A DNA stretch of 52,974 nucleotides from CAYZJV01 sp964473245 (lineage in GTDB: Bacteria > Spirochaetota > Spirochaetia > Sphaerochaetales > Sphaerochaetaceae): positions 1 to 52,974 of the forward strand of contig CAYYOL010000012.1 in NCBI GenBank assembly GCA_964473245.1, written 5' to 3'. Made by a program: the position numbers and the translations under genes. A model generated the notes under the pieces. The model ran no database searches, was not told the DNA's origin, and saw only the letters and a list, made by a program, of their open reading frames with translations. Within the stretch, counting starts at the first letter, position 1, and every line of letters begins with the position of its first letter. Positions 40,755 through 50,419 of the stretch are shown here, in pieces.

Positions 40755-43700
40755 ATCCATTCGAGAATTTCTCCGAGATTCGGATGCACGGTTACAACAG
40801 GTAGACAAACAGGTCGACAGGAAGGCTATTCTGGTCTGTACTGGTGGTGGATGCATCGCCAGCGGATCGTTGGAGATACTCGAGGCATGTAAGCAGGCGG
40901 TCGCCTCTAGTGGTGTCGATGCCGAAGTGATAGGGACCGGTTGCATGGGGCCCTGCTCCAAAGGACCAGTCTTGCGCATACTGCCAGATGACATGCTCTA
41001 TCAGAACATCTCCGCTACCGATATAGCGGAGATTGTCGAGAACCATGTGGTGAAGGGAACACCGGTCGATAGGCTGCTCATGCGAAACGATCACCCGGAG
41101 ACCCCGGCCCATCACGAGAAGGATTCCGCCTTTCTCTCTCCTCAGAGAAAGATCGTGTTGCGCAACTGCGGTCGAATCGACCCGCTGGAATTAACATCAT
41201 ACATAGCTCACCGGGGGTATCGTGGCTTGGCAAAGGCACTTGGTGAGCTCTCTTCTTCTGAGATCGTAGCCTCCATTCGGGAATCCGGACTCAAAGGTCG
41301 CGGTGGAGCTGGATTTCCAACCTATCTGAAATGGCAGTTCACAGCAGATGCTCAGGGCGAAGTCAAGTATGTGCTCTGCAACGCCGATGAAGGAGACCCC
41401 GGAGCTTTCATGGATCGATCGGTCCTGGAAGGAGACCCTCACAGCATCATAGAGGGTATGGCCATTGCCGCCTGTGCGGTAGGAGCCCAGCAAGGATATG
41501 TCTATGTTCGTGCAGAATACCCATTGGCAGTCGCCCGCCTTTCGAGAGCCATAGACCAGGCGCGTGAAGCTGGACTGCTCGGAAAACGGATACTGGGTAC
41601 ATCGTTCTGTTTCGACCTGGACATTCGCATGGGATCGGGAGCATTCGTCTGTGGAGAGGAGACCGCACTGATCAACTCGATAGAGGGGAAACGGGGAGAG
41701 CCACGTCCCCGCCCACCGTTCCCGGCACAGAAGGGGTTATGGGATTGCCCCACCCTGCTGAACAATGTGGAGACCTACGCGAATGTCGCGGCAATCATCG
41801 ATCAAGGTGCCCAGTGGTACAATACATCTGGTACCGACGAGAGCAAGGGGACCAAAGTCTTTGCTCTTGCAGGAGCCGCTCGCACAACAGGTCTCGTAGA
41901 GATCCCCATAGGCACTCCACTTGGAGATCTGGTATTCTCGATCGGTGGAGGAATCAAACAGGGGAGAACGTTCAAGGCTGCACAGATTGGAGGCCCCTCA
42001 GGGGGGTGCATACCAAAAGAGCACCTCTCAGTTCCTCTCGACTACGAATCACTCAAGTCACTCGGGGCGATCATGGGCTCAGGTGGCCTTATCGTGCTCG
42101 ACGATCAAGCATGCATGGTGGACGTTGCCCGGTATTTTATCGAGTTCGTGCAGGAGGAGTCATGCGGTAAATGTGTACCGTGCCGCGTAGGGACCAAGAG
42201 GATGTTGGAGATCCTGGAACGGATCTGCGCAGGCGATGGCGTGGAGAGCGATATTGATACACTCGTCGAACTGGGAACGTGGATCAAGGAGACAGCCCTG
42301 TGCGGACTAGGCCAGACGGCTCCGAACCCGGTGCTCTCCACGATTCGGCATTTCCGTCATGAGTACGAGGCTCATATCAGAGATAAGCATTGCGAAGCCG
42401 GAGTCTGTCCCGGGTTGGTTCGTGCACCCTGTCAGAGTGCCTGTCCTGCCCATGTCGATATCCCAGGATTCGTCTCGCTCGTCGGAGAGGGCCGATATGT
42501 CGAGGCGCTGTTGCTCCATCGTGAACGGAATCCGCTTGCTGCGATCTGCTCTCGAGTCTGCTTCCATACCTGCGAAGAGAAGTGCAGACGTGCATCTCTG
42601 GACGATGCAGTGAGTATCCGAAGTATTAAACGATACCTCGTGGATCAAGAGGTCACCATCCAGATACCCGAAGTTCGCCACAACGACACCAATGCGAACA
42701 AACGTATCGTTATCGTGGGAGCAGGTCCTGCTGGCCTCTCCTGTGCCTACTTTTTGGCACGGCTCGGGTATAAACCCACAATATATGAATCGTCCATGAG
42801 GCCTGGAGGTATGCTCGTGCAGACTATCCCAGCCTATCGACTACCGCGTGAGACCATGGCACGGGAGATCCGCATGATCGAAAGGATGGGTGTGGATATC
42901 GTCACCGAACAGAGCATGGGGACCGACTTCACGCTACAGAGCTTGCTCGAAGATGGTTCCGATGCTGTTTTCCTCGCCGTGGGTGCTCCAGATTCGTTGA
43001 GCATGGGACTGCCGGGAGAGGACGCAGATGGTGTCGTCCAAGCAGTTCCTTTCCTGCAACGCTATAATATTCGCGGTTCGGTCGATGTAGGAAACAGCGT
43101 AGTGGTTATCGGTGGCGGAAATGCAGCGATCGATGCAGCACGAACCGCACTGAGACTCGGAGCTGAGTCGGTCACCATTGTATACCGGAGAAGTCAGGAA
43201 GAGATGCCTGCATATGAAGAAGAGGTCGCCGAGGCCATACAGGAGGGTGTTGCGATCAATTGCCTTACCCAACCGATCGAGATTGTGAAGGACGCAAAGG
43301 GTTCGGTGAAAGCTGTCTCCTGCCTCCGTATGGGGCTGGGCTCCTTCGATGCATCGGGAAGGAGACGGCCTATGGCACAGAGCCAAGATCCAGTGACGAT
43401 ACAAGCTGATCAAGTGATCATGGCTATTGGTCAACGGCTCGAGATCCAGAACCTCACTGGCGATATCCAACTCATGTTGAATGATAAACGGTTCATCTCA
43501 GCAGATCCGGTGAGTGGAGCCACCAGCATTCCGAAGGTGTTCGCTGGAGGCGACTGTACCGATGGGCCCTCCAGCGTCGTCGAGGCTATAGCAGCCGGAG
43601 AGCGGGCTGCAGTGGGAATCGACTCCATGCTCACCGGCGAAAACCATGCATTCTGGAGATACGAAAAGGTCACCGAGACAGCATTCGATCCCGATGCGGA

Positions 43701-43905
43701 GATATCCGATGAGAAACGAGCTCCAGTACGACAGATTCCTGTCGAGAGGAGAAGGAACAATTTCGAGGAGGTTGAGCTCCCCTGGGCCGAGACTGTGGCA
43801 ATGGCACAGGCGCATAGATGTCTCCGTTGTGACTACGGGAAGCATATCAACGAAGTACCCGCAGCCACTCAAACTCGTGTGAAGAAGGAGGCATCCCATG
43901 TGTAA
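40741..43905 (+). CDS. hydB: HydB (NuoF-like) flavin subunit fused to a GltD/NfnB-like NADPH oxidoreductase
   Basis: A 1054-residue fusion. Residues 28-110 are a thioredoxin-like domain with Cys residues (VCTGGGC, GCMGPC). Residues about 150-400 bind FMN and NAD (GRGGAGFPTYLKW, CNADEGDPGAFMDRSVLEGDP). A SLBB domain and the NuoF [4Fe-4S] site follow (Cys475, Cys478, Cys481, Cys521). The normal HydB end would be a two-cluster ferredoxin module. Here, right after the C-x4-C pair (Cys551, Cys556), comes a GltD-like part: cysteine-rich Fer4_20 (Cys564, 568, 603, 607, 611, 615), FAD site GAGPAG at 660, and pyridine nucleotide site GGGNAA at 791 with YRRS at 815, which favours NADP(H). Start GTG 40741, with AGGAGGGAG upstream. 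Confidence 0.93.
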   Translation: MKRYKSIREFLRDSDARLQQVDKQVDRKAILVCTGGGCIASGSLEILEACKQAVASSGVDAEVIGTGCMGPCSKGPVLRILPDDMLYQNISATDIAEIVENHVVKGTPVDRLLMRNDHPETPAHHEKDSAFLSPQRKIVLRNCGRIDPLELTSYIAHRGYRGLAKALGELSSSEIVASIRESGLKGRGGAGFPTYLKWQFTADAQGEVKYVLCNADEGDPGAFMDRSVLEGDPHSIIEGMAIAACAVGAQQGYVYVRAEYPLAVARLSRAIDQAREAGLLGKRILGTSFCFDLDIRMGSGAFVCGEETALINSIEGKRGEPRPRPPFPAQKGLWDCPTLLNNVETYANVAAIIDQGAQWYNTSGTDESKGTKVFALAGAARTTGLVEIPIGTPLGDLVFSIGGGIKQGRTFKAAQIGGPSGGCIPKEHLSVPLDYESLKSLGAIMGSGGLIVLDDQACMVDVARYFIEFVQEESCGKCVPCRVGTKRMLEILERICAGDGVESDIDTLVELGTWIKETALCGLGQTAPNPVLSTIRHFRHEYEAHIRDKHCEAGVCPGLVRAPCQSACPAHVDIPGFVSLVGEGRYVEALLLHRERNPLAAICSRVCFHTCEEKCRRASLDDAVSIRSIKRYLVDQEVTIQIPEVRHNDTNANKRIVIVGAGPAGLSCAYFLARLGYKPTIYESSMRPGGMLVQTIPAYRLPRETMAREIRMIERMGVDIVTEQSMGTDFTLQSLLEDGSDAVFLAVGAPDSLSMGLPGEDADGVVQAVPFLQRYNIRGSVDVGNSVVVIGGGNAAIDAARTALRLGAESVTIVYRRSQEEMPAYEEEVAEAIQEGVAINCLTQPIEIVKDAKGSVKAVSCLRMGLGSFDASGRRRPMAQSQDPVTIQADQVIMAIGQRLEIQNLTGDIQLMLNDKRFISADPVSGATSIPKVFAGGDCTDGPSSVVEAIAAGERAAVGIDSMLTGENHAFWRYEKVTETAFDPDAEISDEKRAPVRQIPVERRRNNFEEVELPWAETVAMAQAHRCLRCDYGKHINEVPAATQTRVKKEASHV

Positions 43906-45697
43906 GGTATCCATAAACGGGAAGGAGTTCGAGGTTGCACAGACCAGCACTATTTATGAGGCTGCAACACATGCAGGAGTGAAAATCCCCACCCTTTGCT
44001 ATCTTGAAGGTCTGAAACCCATGGGAGCTTGTCGGGTCTGTCTCGTCGAAGTGGAAGGAGCTCCCACATTAGTCGCATCGTGCTCCACCCCTGTTCGTGA
44101 GGGGATGGTGATCAAGACAAACAGTAAACGGGTTCGAGATGCGCGGAGAACTGTCGTATCGCTCATGTTGAGTGAACATGAGGGAGATTGCCAACTCTGC
44201 GCCAGAAGCAACGATTGTGAATTGCGACAACTTGCAGAGGAGCTCGGTATTCGTACCAACCAATACCAGGGAGAGAAACCGGGAGGAACACTCGATGATT
44301 CGAGTGCTGCACTAATACGTGACAATGCGAAATGCATCAAGTGCAGAAGGTGTGTGCAGGTCTGTTCCGAAATCCAACGAGTCGGTGTCCTCTCTGCACA
44401 GTATCGTGGCTATCGAACCACCATCGGACCTGCGTTCACCGATCCGCTTGAGAGTGTTGCCTGCGTGCAATGCGGACAGTGTGCTGCAGTCTGTCCTGTG
44501 GGAGCGATCATCGAAACCAGCCATGTAGAACCGGTGCTTTCCGCACTCGACAATCCGAAGAAGTATGTGGTGGTGCAGACGGCTCCTGCAATCCGAGCAG
44601 CCCTTGGCGAGTGCTTCGGCCTCCCCCCTGGCACCCTGGTGACTGGGAAAATGGTCTCAGCACTTAGAGCACTGGGTTTCAATGCAGTATTCGACACCGA
44701 CTTCACTGCCGACCTGACCATAATGGAAGAGGGCACGGAGTTACTCACGAGACTGCGAAACAAATTCGTCCTCGGAAAGGAGGGGCGCCTACCACAGTAC
44801 ACCAGCTGCTCCCCAGGCTGGATCAACTATGCCGAACACTACTTTCCTGAGACACTGAACAACATTTCCACCTGTAAATCCCCACAACAGATGTTCGGTG
44901 CATTAGCCAAGACCTACTATGCACAGAAGGCACAAGTGGATCCGAAGGATATGGTGGTCGTCTCAGTAATGCCCTGTACGGCGAAGAAGTTCGAAGCAGC
45001 ACGACCCGAGATGCGATCCAGTGGCTATCAGGATGTCGATTACGTTCTGACTACTCGTGAGCTGGGGGATCTGATCAAGCTCAGCGGTGTGGACTTCGAT
45101 TCACTTGATGAGGGAGAGATGGATGCGCCACTCAGCATATCCACCGGAGCTGCAGACATATTCGCCAATACCGGCGGAGTCATGGAGGCTGCGATCAGGA
45201 CAGTACATGCAGTGACAACCGGACGATCGCTTGAAACTGAAAACCTTCATATAGCTCCTCTCGCCGGCTTGGAAGGTATAAAGACGGCTTCGGTCACCCT
45301 CACCGGCACGGTGGATGCATGGTCATTCCTCGAAGGGAAGAGTGTAAAAGTGGCTGTAGCCCATGGTCTGGGAAATGCGGCGACGCTCATAGAGTATATC
45401 AGAGAACATCCTGATGAGTTTCAGTTTGTCGAGATCATGACCTGCCCAGGTGGATGCATAGGAGGAGGTGGGCAACCGAGATTCACCACCGATGCAGTAC
45501 GAAAGGCACGCATAGAAGCCATCTACCGGGAGGATGAAGGGAAACAGTTCAGACAGTCGCATGAAAACCCCGCCATACAGACTCTCTATCAAGAGTTCCT
45601 CGGAAAACCGCTTGGCGAGACATCGCATCATCTGCTTCATACGACATATGCGGCCAAACCGAAGGTCACCAGCGATTCAGCCCAAGAAACCGGGTGA
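43898..45697 (+). CDS. hydA: [FeFe]-hydrogenase catalytic subunit HydA
   Basis: A 599-residue hydrogenase of the modular M3-like type. N-terminal [2Fe-2S] plant-ferredoxin domain (CYLEGLKPMGACRVCLVEV). His-ligated [4Fe-4S] site: His94, Cys98, Cys101, Cys107. Two further [4Fe-4S] sites (CIKCRRCVQVC, CVQCGQCAAVCP). H-cluster motifs: L1 T-S-Cys304-S-P-G-W, L2 MPC (Cys360) TAKKFE, L3 E-x-M-x-Cys516-P-G-G-Cys520-IGGGGQP. All four H-cluster cysteines are present, so it should make or use H2. In L1 the residue after the ligand is Ser305, where CpI-type enzymes have the proton-transfer Cys. It overlaps hydB by 8 bases and the tail of the convergent TolC-like gene by 32 bases. Confidence 0.96.
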   Translation: MCKVSINGKEFEVAQTSTIYEAATHAGVKIPTLCYLEGLKPMGACRVCLVEVEGAPTLVASCSTPVREGMVIKTNSKRVRDARRTVVSLMLSEHEGDCQLCARSNDCELRQLAEELGIRTNQYQGEKPGGTLDDSSAALIRDNAKCIKCRRCVQVCSEIQRVGVLSAQYRGYRTTIGPAFTDPLESVACVQCGQCAAVCPVGAIIETSHVEPVLSALDNPKKYVVVQTAPAIRAALGECFGLPPGTLVTGKMVSALRALGFNAVFDTDFTADLTIMEEGTELLTRLRNKFVLGKEGRLPQYTSCSPGWINYAEHYFPETLNNISTCKSPQQMFGALAKTYYAQKAQVDPKDMVVVSVMPCTAKKFEAARPEMRSSGYQDVDYVLTTRELGDLIKLSGVDFDSLDEGEMDAPLSISTGAADIFANTGGVMEAAIRTVHAVTTGRSLETENLHIAPLAGLEGIKTASVTLTGTVDAWSFLEGKSVKVAVAHGLGNAATLIEYIREHPDEFQFVEIMTCPGGCIGGGGQPRFTTDAVRKARIEAIYREDEGKQFRQSHENPAIQTLYQEFLGKPLGETSHHLLHTTYAAKPKVTSDSAQETG

Positions 45698-47294
45698 TCT
45701 CATCGTCTAGAGCATACAACGTTCGCAGTTGCTGGAGGACTGCGAACGCAGCCTCATATAGTCCGAGCTCGCCCAGCTGCACCGCTGTGGAATCGGCAAG
45801 TCCGGCTGCATTACGGATCTGTACGATATCCAGATCTCGCAAGGAGATTTTGTACTCAGTCAATCTCAGATCGAGTGCTCCGATTTCGTTGTCCACCCGC
45901 CGTTGATAGTGAGAGAATCGATCGATGACCGCTTTTTCAGCCTCTGCCTGAGCTAAAGTCGCCTGCACGATACCCTCTTCGGCCATGGCATCGGTACTTT
46001 TGCGGAGTGATCGAGAGAGATCAGATGCCGTGAACGAAACCGAGACACTGACCTCTGGACTCCCGTCCGAGAACAGTTCGGAGACTGAAGAACCGAACGT
46101 GGTAGCTGCAGGTGTATAGTGAGATCCGATCTGCAGAGCAACCGAAAGTCGCGGAGCGTCCCCCGGATTGCCCAGCTCGCGATCTATACGTGCTGTCTGC
46201 AATGCTCGTTGAGCATCGGCATAGTCGGCATCGTGTTGCAGTGCACGCCGCACAGAGGACTCCTCGCGTGGAAAGTTTCCCTTGGTATACGATAGCAATC
46301 GCTCTATCATATCGGTATAATCCGATGTGTTCATCGGTGGGACCCCCCTCGAGGCAGTTCCTATCAATGCCTCGATCGAGGCTTCGATTTCTCCGATCTC
46401 CAACTGCAGAACCTCTCGCTGTGCAACGAGGTTATCCAGAGCCAGTTCCCGCTGTTCTAGCTCGTTCCTGCTCAAATTGCCCGCTTGATAATCCAGTTGG
46501 GCATCGGAAAGAAGGCGTTGTTGCAATCGAATCTGCTCGCCGAGCAACCACCTACTCTCCAGCAGAGACTGGAGCGTATGATAGAGCAGGAGCCCCTGTT
46601 GTTCCACAGAGCTCCGAGTCTGTTCAACTGCCGCCATTGCACGTTCCTGTTCCAGCAACTGCTTCTCCAGTGTTTGTTTTCCGTATGAGGAGTCGATAAA
46701 GCGACTTCCCATCCATACCGGTTGCTGGAAACTGAGCGTAACCGATGGACTCTGTTGCCACGTGTAGGTCCCCCCTCCATCTAACGAGGTGTATGAGGTT
46801 TCGTATCGGGCTCCAACGGCAACCGATCCACCTGTATTGAACCGTTGCGAAATCGTGCTACCTAATCCAAAGCGGTGTGCAAGCAGGAGATTCGTTGCAG
46901 GAGGAGCTGTAGGATTCACTTGGTACATTCTGCTGAAGCCGTAAATAGGATTGGCAGGATCGGAATCTATCGAAAGCACCGGTCGCCCTTCCCCTTTCAC
47001 GCGGTCGGTCTGCGCAACCTGTATCCGGTAGAGAGACTCCAGTTGCAAAACCGTTGCACTCTCTTGAGCAAAACCCAACGATTCAGAGCGGGCATCTGCC
47101 TCATGATGTGGGTTCCACTGAGAAAGGAATTGCGCGATCTCATCGGCTGAATGAACTTGAGTGACCCGCTCAACCGGTTCCGGTCTCGTACGAACGTCGG
47201 GATACCGGTAGGAACTCTCCTGAGCTCCAAGCAGGGCAAGTCCGAATCCGATCAGCAGGAGCATCACTGAGGTGTATCTTCTAGTCATGTTCAT
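45666..47294 (-). CDS. TolC-family outer-membrane efflux protein
   Basis: A 542-residue protein with a signal peptide (cleavage near LLGA-QE) and two repeats of the OEP fold: long helices (LLEQERAMAAVEQTRSSVEQQGLLLYHTLQSLLE, RLLSDAQLDYQAGNLSRNELEQRELALDNLVAQREVLQLE) alternating with strands. It should form the trimeric outer-membrane channel of the RND pump encoded upstream. Start ATG 47294 overlaps the pump's stop by 4 bases and is preceded by GAGGAGGGGAG. Its 3' end overlaps hydA by 32 bases, tail to tail. Confidence 0.9.
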   Translation of the reverse strand: MNMTRRYTSVMLLLIGFGLALLGAQESSYRYPDVRTRPEPVERVTQVHSADEIAQFLSQWNPHHEADARSESLGFAQESATVLQLESLYRIQVAQTDRVKGEGRPVLSIDSDPANPIYGFSRMYQVNPTAPPATNLLLAHRFGLGSTISQRFNTGGSVAVGARYETSYTSLDGGGTYTWQQSPSVTLSFQQPVWMGSRFIDSSYGKQTLEKQLLEQERAMAAVEQTRSSVEQQGLLLYHTLQSLLESRWLLGEQIRLQQRLLSDAQLDYQAGNLSRNELEQRELALDNLVAQREVLQLEIGEIEASIEALIGTASRGVPPMNTSDYTDMIERLLSYTKGNFPREESSVRRALQHDADYADAQRALQTARIDRELGNPGDAPRLSVALQIGSHYTPAATTFGSSVSELFSDGSPEVSVSVSFTASDLSRSLRKSTDAMAEEGIVQATLAQAEAEKAVIDRFSHYQRRVDNEIGALDLRLTEYKISLRDLDIVQIRNAAGLADSTAVQLGELGLYEAAFAVLQQLRTLYALDDEITRFLGLNRW

Positions 47295-50200
47295 GCTCCC
47301 CTCCTCTCGCCTCTACCATAGAACAGGCCATACAACAGCGGAATGATGAACAGTGCACTCAATGTCGAGAAGAAAAGTCCGAACATGATAGTACTCGCCA
47401 TGGGCCCCCATACCACCGAGACACCTCCCAATCCTATCGCTGTGGGCAGCAGCCCTCCGATCGTGGTCAGTGACGTAAGAAGTATGGGACGCAAGCGACT
47501 TTGTGTAGCCAGTTGCACGGCCTCGGCTACCGGAGTCCCCTCTCTCCTCAGTTCATTGATGAAACTGATGAGTACGATCGCATCGTTCACTGCAATGCCC
47601 GCCAAGGCAACACCTGCATAGATGACCGTGGTCGAGAACGGTGTTCCCGAGAAGAACAGATAGAGAATGACTCCGACGAATGCGAAAGGAACGGAGACTA
47701 TAATGAGCAATGGCTGGGTATAACTATTGAACTGAGCACCAAGGATAAGGTAGATCAGGAATATGCCCAGCAGAAACACCCGGAGGATATCGACAAGCAG
47801 CGAGGTGAATTCACTGAACTCTCCACCGGTTCCGTATACAACATCTTCGTACCGGTCTGCCATAGTCTCATTCCAGTAGCCGGTTATGAACGCATCTACC
47901 TCCTGGAGTGTCACATTGCTGTCTGCATCTGCCGTTATGGTGATCTCCCGTTTCCCATCCACTCTCCTGATCGAGCCGACAGAAGAACCAAACTCAACAT
48001 TCGCAACACTGGAGAATGGAACCAGTCGTCCATCATCGGTAGGAATCATCGCCTGTTCCAGGTCCTCGAATCCAACCGAACCATCGTAGTCGAACCGGGC
48101 CACGATGGTTATCTCCTCATTGTTCGAGAAGAACGAACCGATCGGAATCCCTTCGAATCGAGCACGGATAAAAATTCCCAGTGTGTTCACGGTAACTCCC
48201 AGTGCACTAGCCCGTTCAGGATCGAGACGAATCTTCAGCTCAGGACTCCCCTCTTCGTAGTCACTTTCGACCGTATTCACACCTTCGACAGTGCTCAATA
48301 TCTGCATGAGCTCTCTTGAGGATTCTACCAGACTTGCGTAGTTGTCTCCAGAAACACGATAGCTCAAGGGTGCAGACGTGGGTGGTCCGTTCTGAGCTTT
48401 CCTGAAGAACACCTGCTCAACTCCTCCAATGTAGTAGGTTTCACGCTCGATCTCGTGGATGATCTCCTCAATGCTCCGCTCTCTCCCTTCGTCCTGCTCG
48501 GCAAGATCGACTGTGATCTCGGCCACATTCGAGGTGGTTCCGGTTCCCGAATCTCCGGAAGCTGCTCCGATACTACTGCTTATGGAGAGGACTTCGCCGT
48601 TTCCTACCTTAGGAAGGAGTATTGCTTCAAACTCCCGAACGACGGAATCGGTCATTGCCAGACTACTGCCCTTCGGAGTTGCGATGTCGATGGTGAAGTA
48701 GCTGAAATCCTCAGCAGAGAAGAGATCCACGTCCAGATATGTCACGAGAGCGAATGAGCCGACCATGATGACAAGGAAGAGCACGAGAACCACAGCTTTG
48801 ATCCGGTAGAAGAGATGAAAGATCTTCCGGTACCCACGCTGAACACCCTCGAACCATGCACCTTTTTGTCGCTTTTTTGCGTTTCGCTTCTCTCTTCCCC
48901 AATCTGCGAAATGGCTGGGGAGAATGAACAGGGACTCTCCAGTACTCGCTATGAGTGCGATGGTGACTGTGAGTGGGATCACCCTGAGGAACTTGCCGAT
49001 GGTACCGGGGATAATCATGAGGGGAAGAAACGCCGCGATTGTCGTTCCCGTTGCGGCAATGATAGGCCACACGACCTGATTGGTACCGATGATTGCTGCA
49101 TCATGACGGGATAACCCTTGCTGCTGATAACTGTACGAGTTCTCGATGATGACGATCGCATGGTCCACGATCAACCCGAGGACCAGCACGAGACCGAACA
49201 AGGTATTGGTGTTGATCGTCTCTCCGAGTAGATCCAGAGCTATGAACGTAAGAGCGAATGTCACCGGAATACCGAGGGCGGTCATGAGGGCGTTTCTGAA
49301 CCCTATGAAGAGCCAGAGAATCACCAGTAGGATAGCCAGACCCATGATCGCATTCGTGGCAAGAACTGAGATGCTCGATGCAATCTGCACGGTGGAGTCG
49401 TTGAACAGGGTCAGTTCAGCTCCGGTTCTCAGATCCTGCGACGCTTCTTCCACGATGGATCGTGTACCCGAGACCACCGAGACTGAGCTACCACGAGGAA
49501 CCTTTGTGACTCTCAGCGATACCGAGGGAGAACCGTTGAAGCGTGAGATCGAGGCGTCGGGATCGAATCCATCGATCACACGAGCGACATCCTTCACTTG
49601 CACCATGCCTGCACTGGTAGATGAGCGACGTACGATGACATCTTCAATATCATCCACCTGCTCGATCTGACCGATCGTCCTCAACAGATACTCTCGAGAA
49701 CCACTGGTGAGCGTGCCCCCGGGAATGACACGATTCTGATCCTGAACAGCCCGTACGACCTCGTTCACCGAAAGACCGAGAGCTGCTAAGCGAACCGGAT
49801 CCAAATGGACGAGAATCTGTCGCTCGGGCAACCCGATGATATCGACATCGGAGACATCCGAGACGCGGAGAATCCTGTCTCTGAGATAGAGAGCCTCTTG
49901 TCTCAACTGTTCGTAGGGAAGGTTTCCACTGACCACGACTTCGACCACCGGCAAAAAGTCGGCTGATGAGAAGTCATCGATAAGTGGGTCGAGTGTTCCA
50001 TCGGGTAACGACACCTGACTGAAACGGGTCTGGGCCTCCTGATAGAGTCTCTGAAACTCATCGTTCGATATTCCGTCGTCGAATTCCACTCTGACAAGCG
50101 AGAGCCCTTCACTCGTGGTCGACGTTATCCCCTTGAGTTTCGAGATCCCCTGAAATGCATTCTCCACAGGAATGGTGACGGAGGACTCCAGATCCTCTGC

Positions 50201-50404
50201 ACTCGCTCCTGGATACGGAACGATGATGTTCACCCAGTAGAAAGGTACTTCAGCGAACTGCTCCTGTGGAAGCCGTACGATACTGAAGACACCGAGTGCA
50301 AGTATCGTGATCATGAGTATCGTAACCAATACCGGCTTTGTCACCGAGAATCGTCCAATGCTTGGACGTGAGAGCTGATCCTTCAGTTTTTCGTGTATAT
50401 CCAT
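47291..50404 (-). CDS. RND-family efflux pump inner-membrane subunit (AcrB/MdtB-like)
   Basis: A 1037-residue pump of the hydrophobe/amphiphile efflux group: 12 helices and two large periplasmic loops. It begins with SVTKPVLVTILMITILALGVFSIVRLPQEQFAEV and YPGASAEDLESSVTIPVE, as AcrB-like proteins do. In helix 4 the proton-relay pair reads Asp414-His415 (GLIVDHAIVIIEN) where AcrB has Asp-Asp. The helix-10 region has AVNDAIVLISF in place of AcrB's KNAIL. It is the second gene of the MFP-RND-TolC operon, 15 bases after the adaptor. Substrates unknown. Confidence 0.94.
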   Translation of the reverse strand: MDIHEKLKDQLSRPSIGRFSVTKPVLVTILMITILALGVFSIVRLPQEQFAEVPFYWVNIIVPYPGASAEDLESSVTIPVENAFQGISKLKGITSTTSEGLSLVRVEFDDGISNDEFQRLYQEAQTRFSQVSLPDGTLDPLIDDFSSADFLPVVEVVVSGNLPYEQLRQEALYLRDRILRVSDVSDVDIIGLPERQILVHLDPVRLAALGLSVNEVVRAVQDQNRVIPGGTLTSGSREYLLRTIGQIEQVDDIEDVIVRRSSTSAGMVQVKDVARVIDGFDPDASISRFNGSPSVSLRVTKVPRGSSVSVVSGTRSIVEEASQDLRTGAELTLFNDSTVQIASSISVLATNAIMGLAILLVILWLFIGFRNALMTALGIPVTFALTFIALDLLGETINTNTLFGLVLVLGLIVDHAIVIIENSYSYQQQGLSRHDAAIIGTNQVVWPIIAATGTTIAAFLPLMIIPGTIGKFLRVIPLTVTIALIASTGESLFILPSHFADWGREKRNAKKRQKGAWFEGVQRGYRKIFHLFYRIKAVVLVLFLVIMVGSFALVTYLDVDLFSAEDFSYFTIDIATPKGSSLAMTDSVVREFEAILLPKVGNGEVLSISSSIGAASGDSGTGTTSNVAEITVDLAEQDEGRERSIEEIIHEIERETYYIGGVEQVFFRKAQNGPPTSAPLSYRVSGDNYASLVESSRELMQILSTVEGVNTVESDYEEGSPELKIRLDPERASALGVTVNTLGIFIRARFEGIPIGSFFSNNEEITIVARFDYDGSVGFEDLEQAMIPTDDGRLVPFSSVANVEFGSSVGSIRRVDGKREITITADADSNVTLQEVDAFITGYWNETMADRYEDVVYGTGGEFSEFTSLLVDILRVFLLGIFLIYLILGAQFNSYTQPLLIIVSVPFAFVGVILYLFFSGTPFSTTVIYAGVALAGIAVNDAIVLISFINELRREGTPVAEAVQLATQSRLRPILLTSLTTIGGLLPTAIGLGGVSVVWGPMASTIMFGLFFSTLSALFIIPLLYGLFYGRGERRGA

Positions 50405-50419
50405 TGGTAACGCTCCCGC

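Noticed and set aside
43898..45697. Idea that HydA is a hydrogenase-like subunit without H-cluster, as in Stn transhydrogenases
   Set aside because: All three H-cluster motifs and their four cysteines are present.
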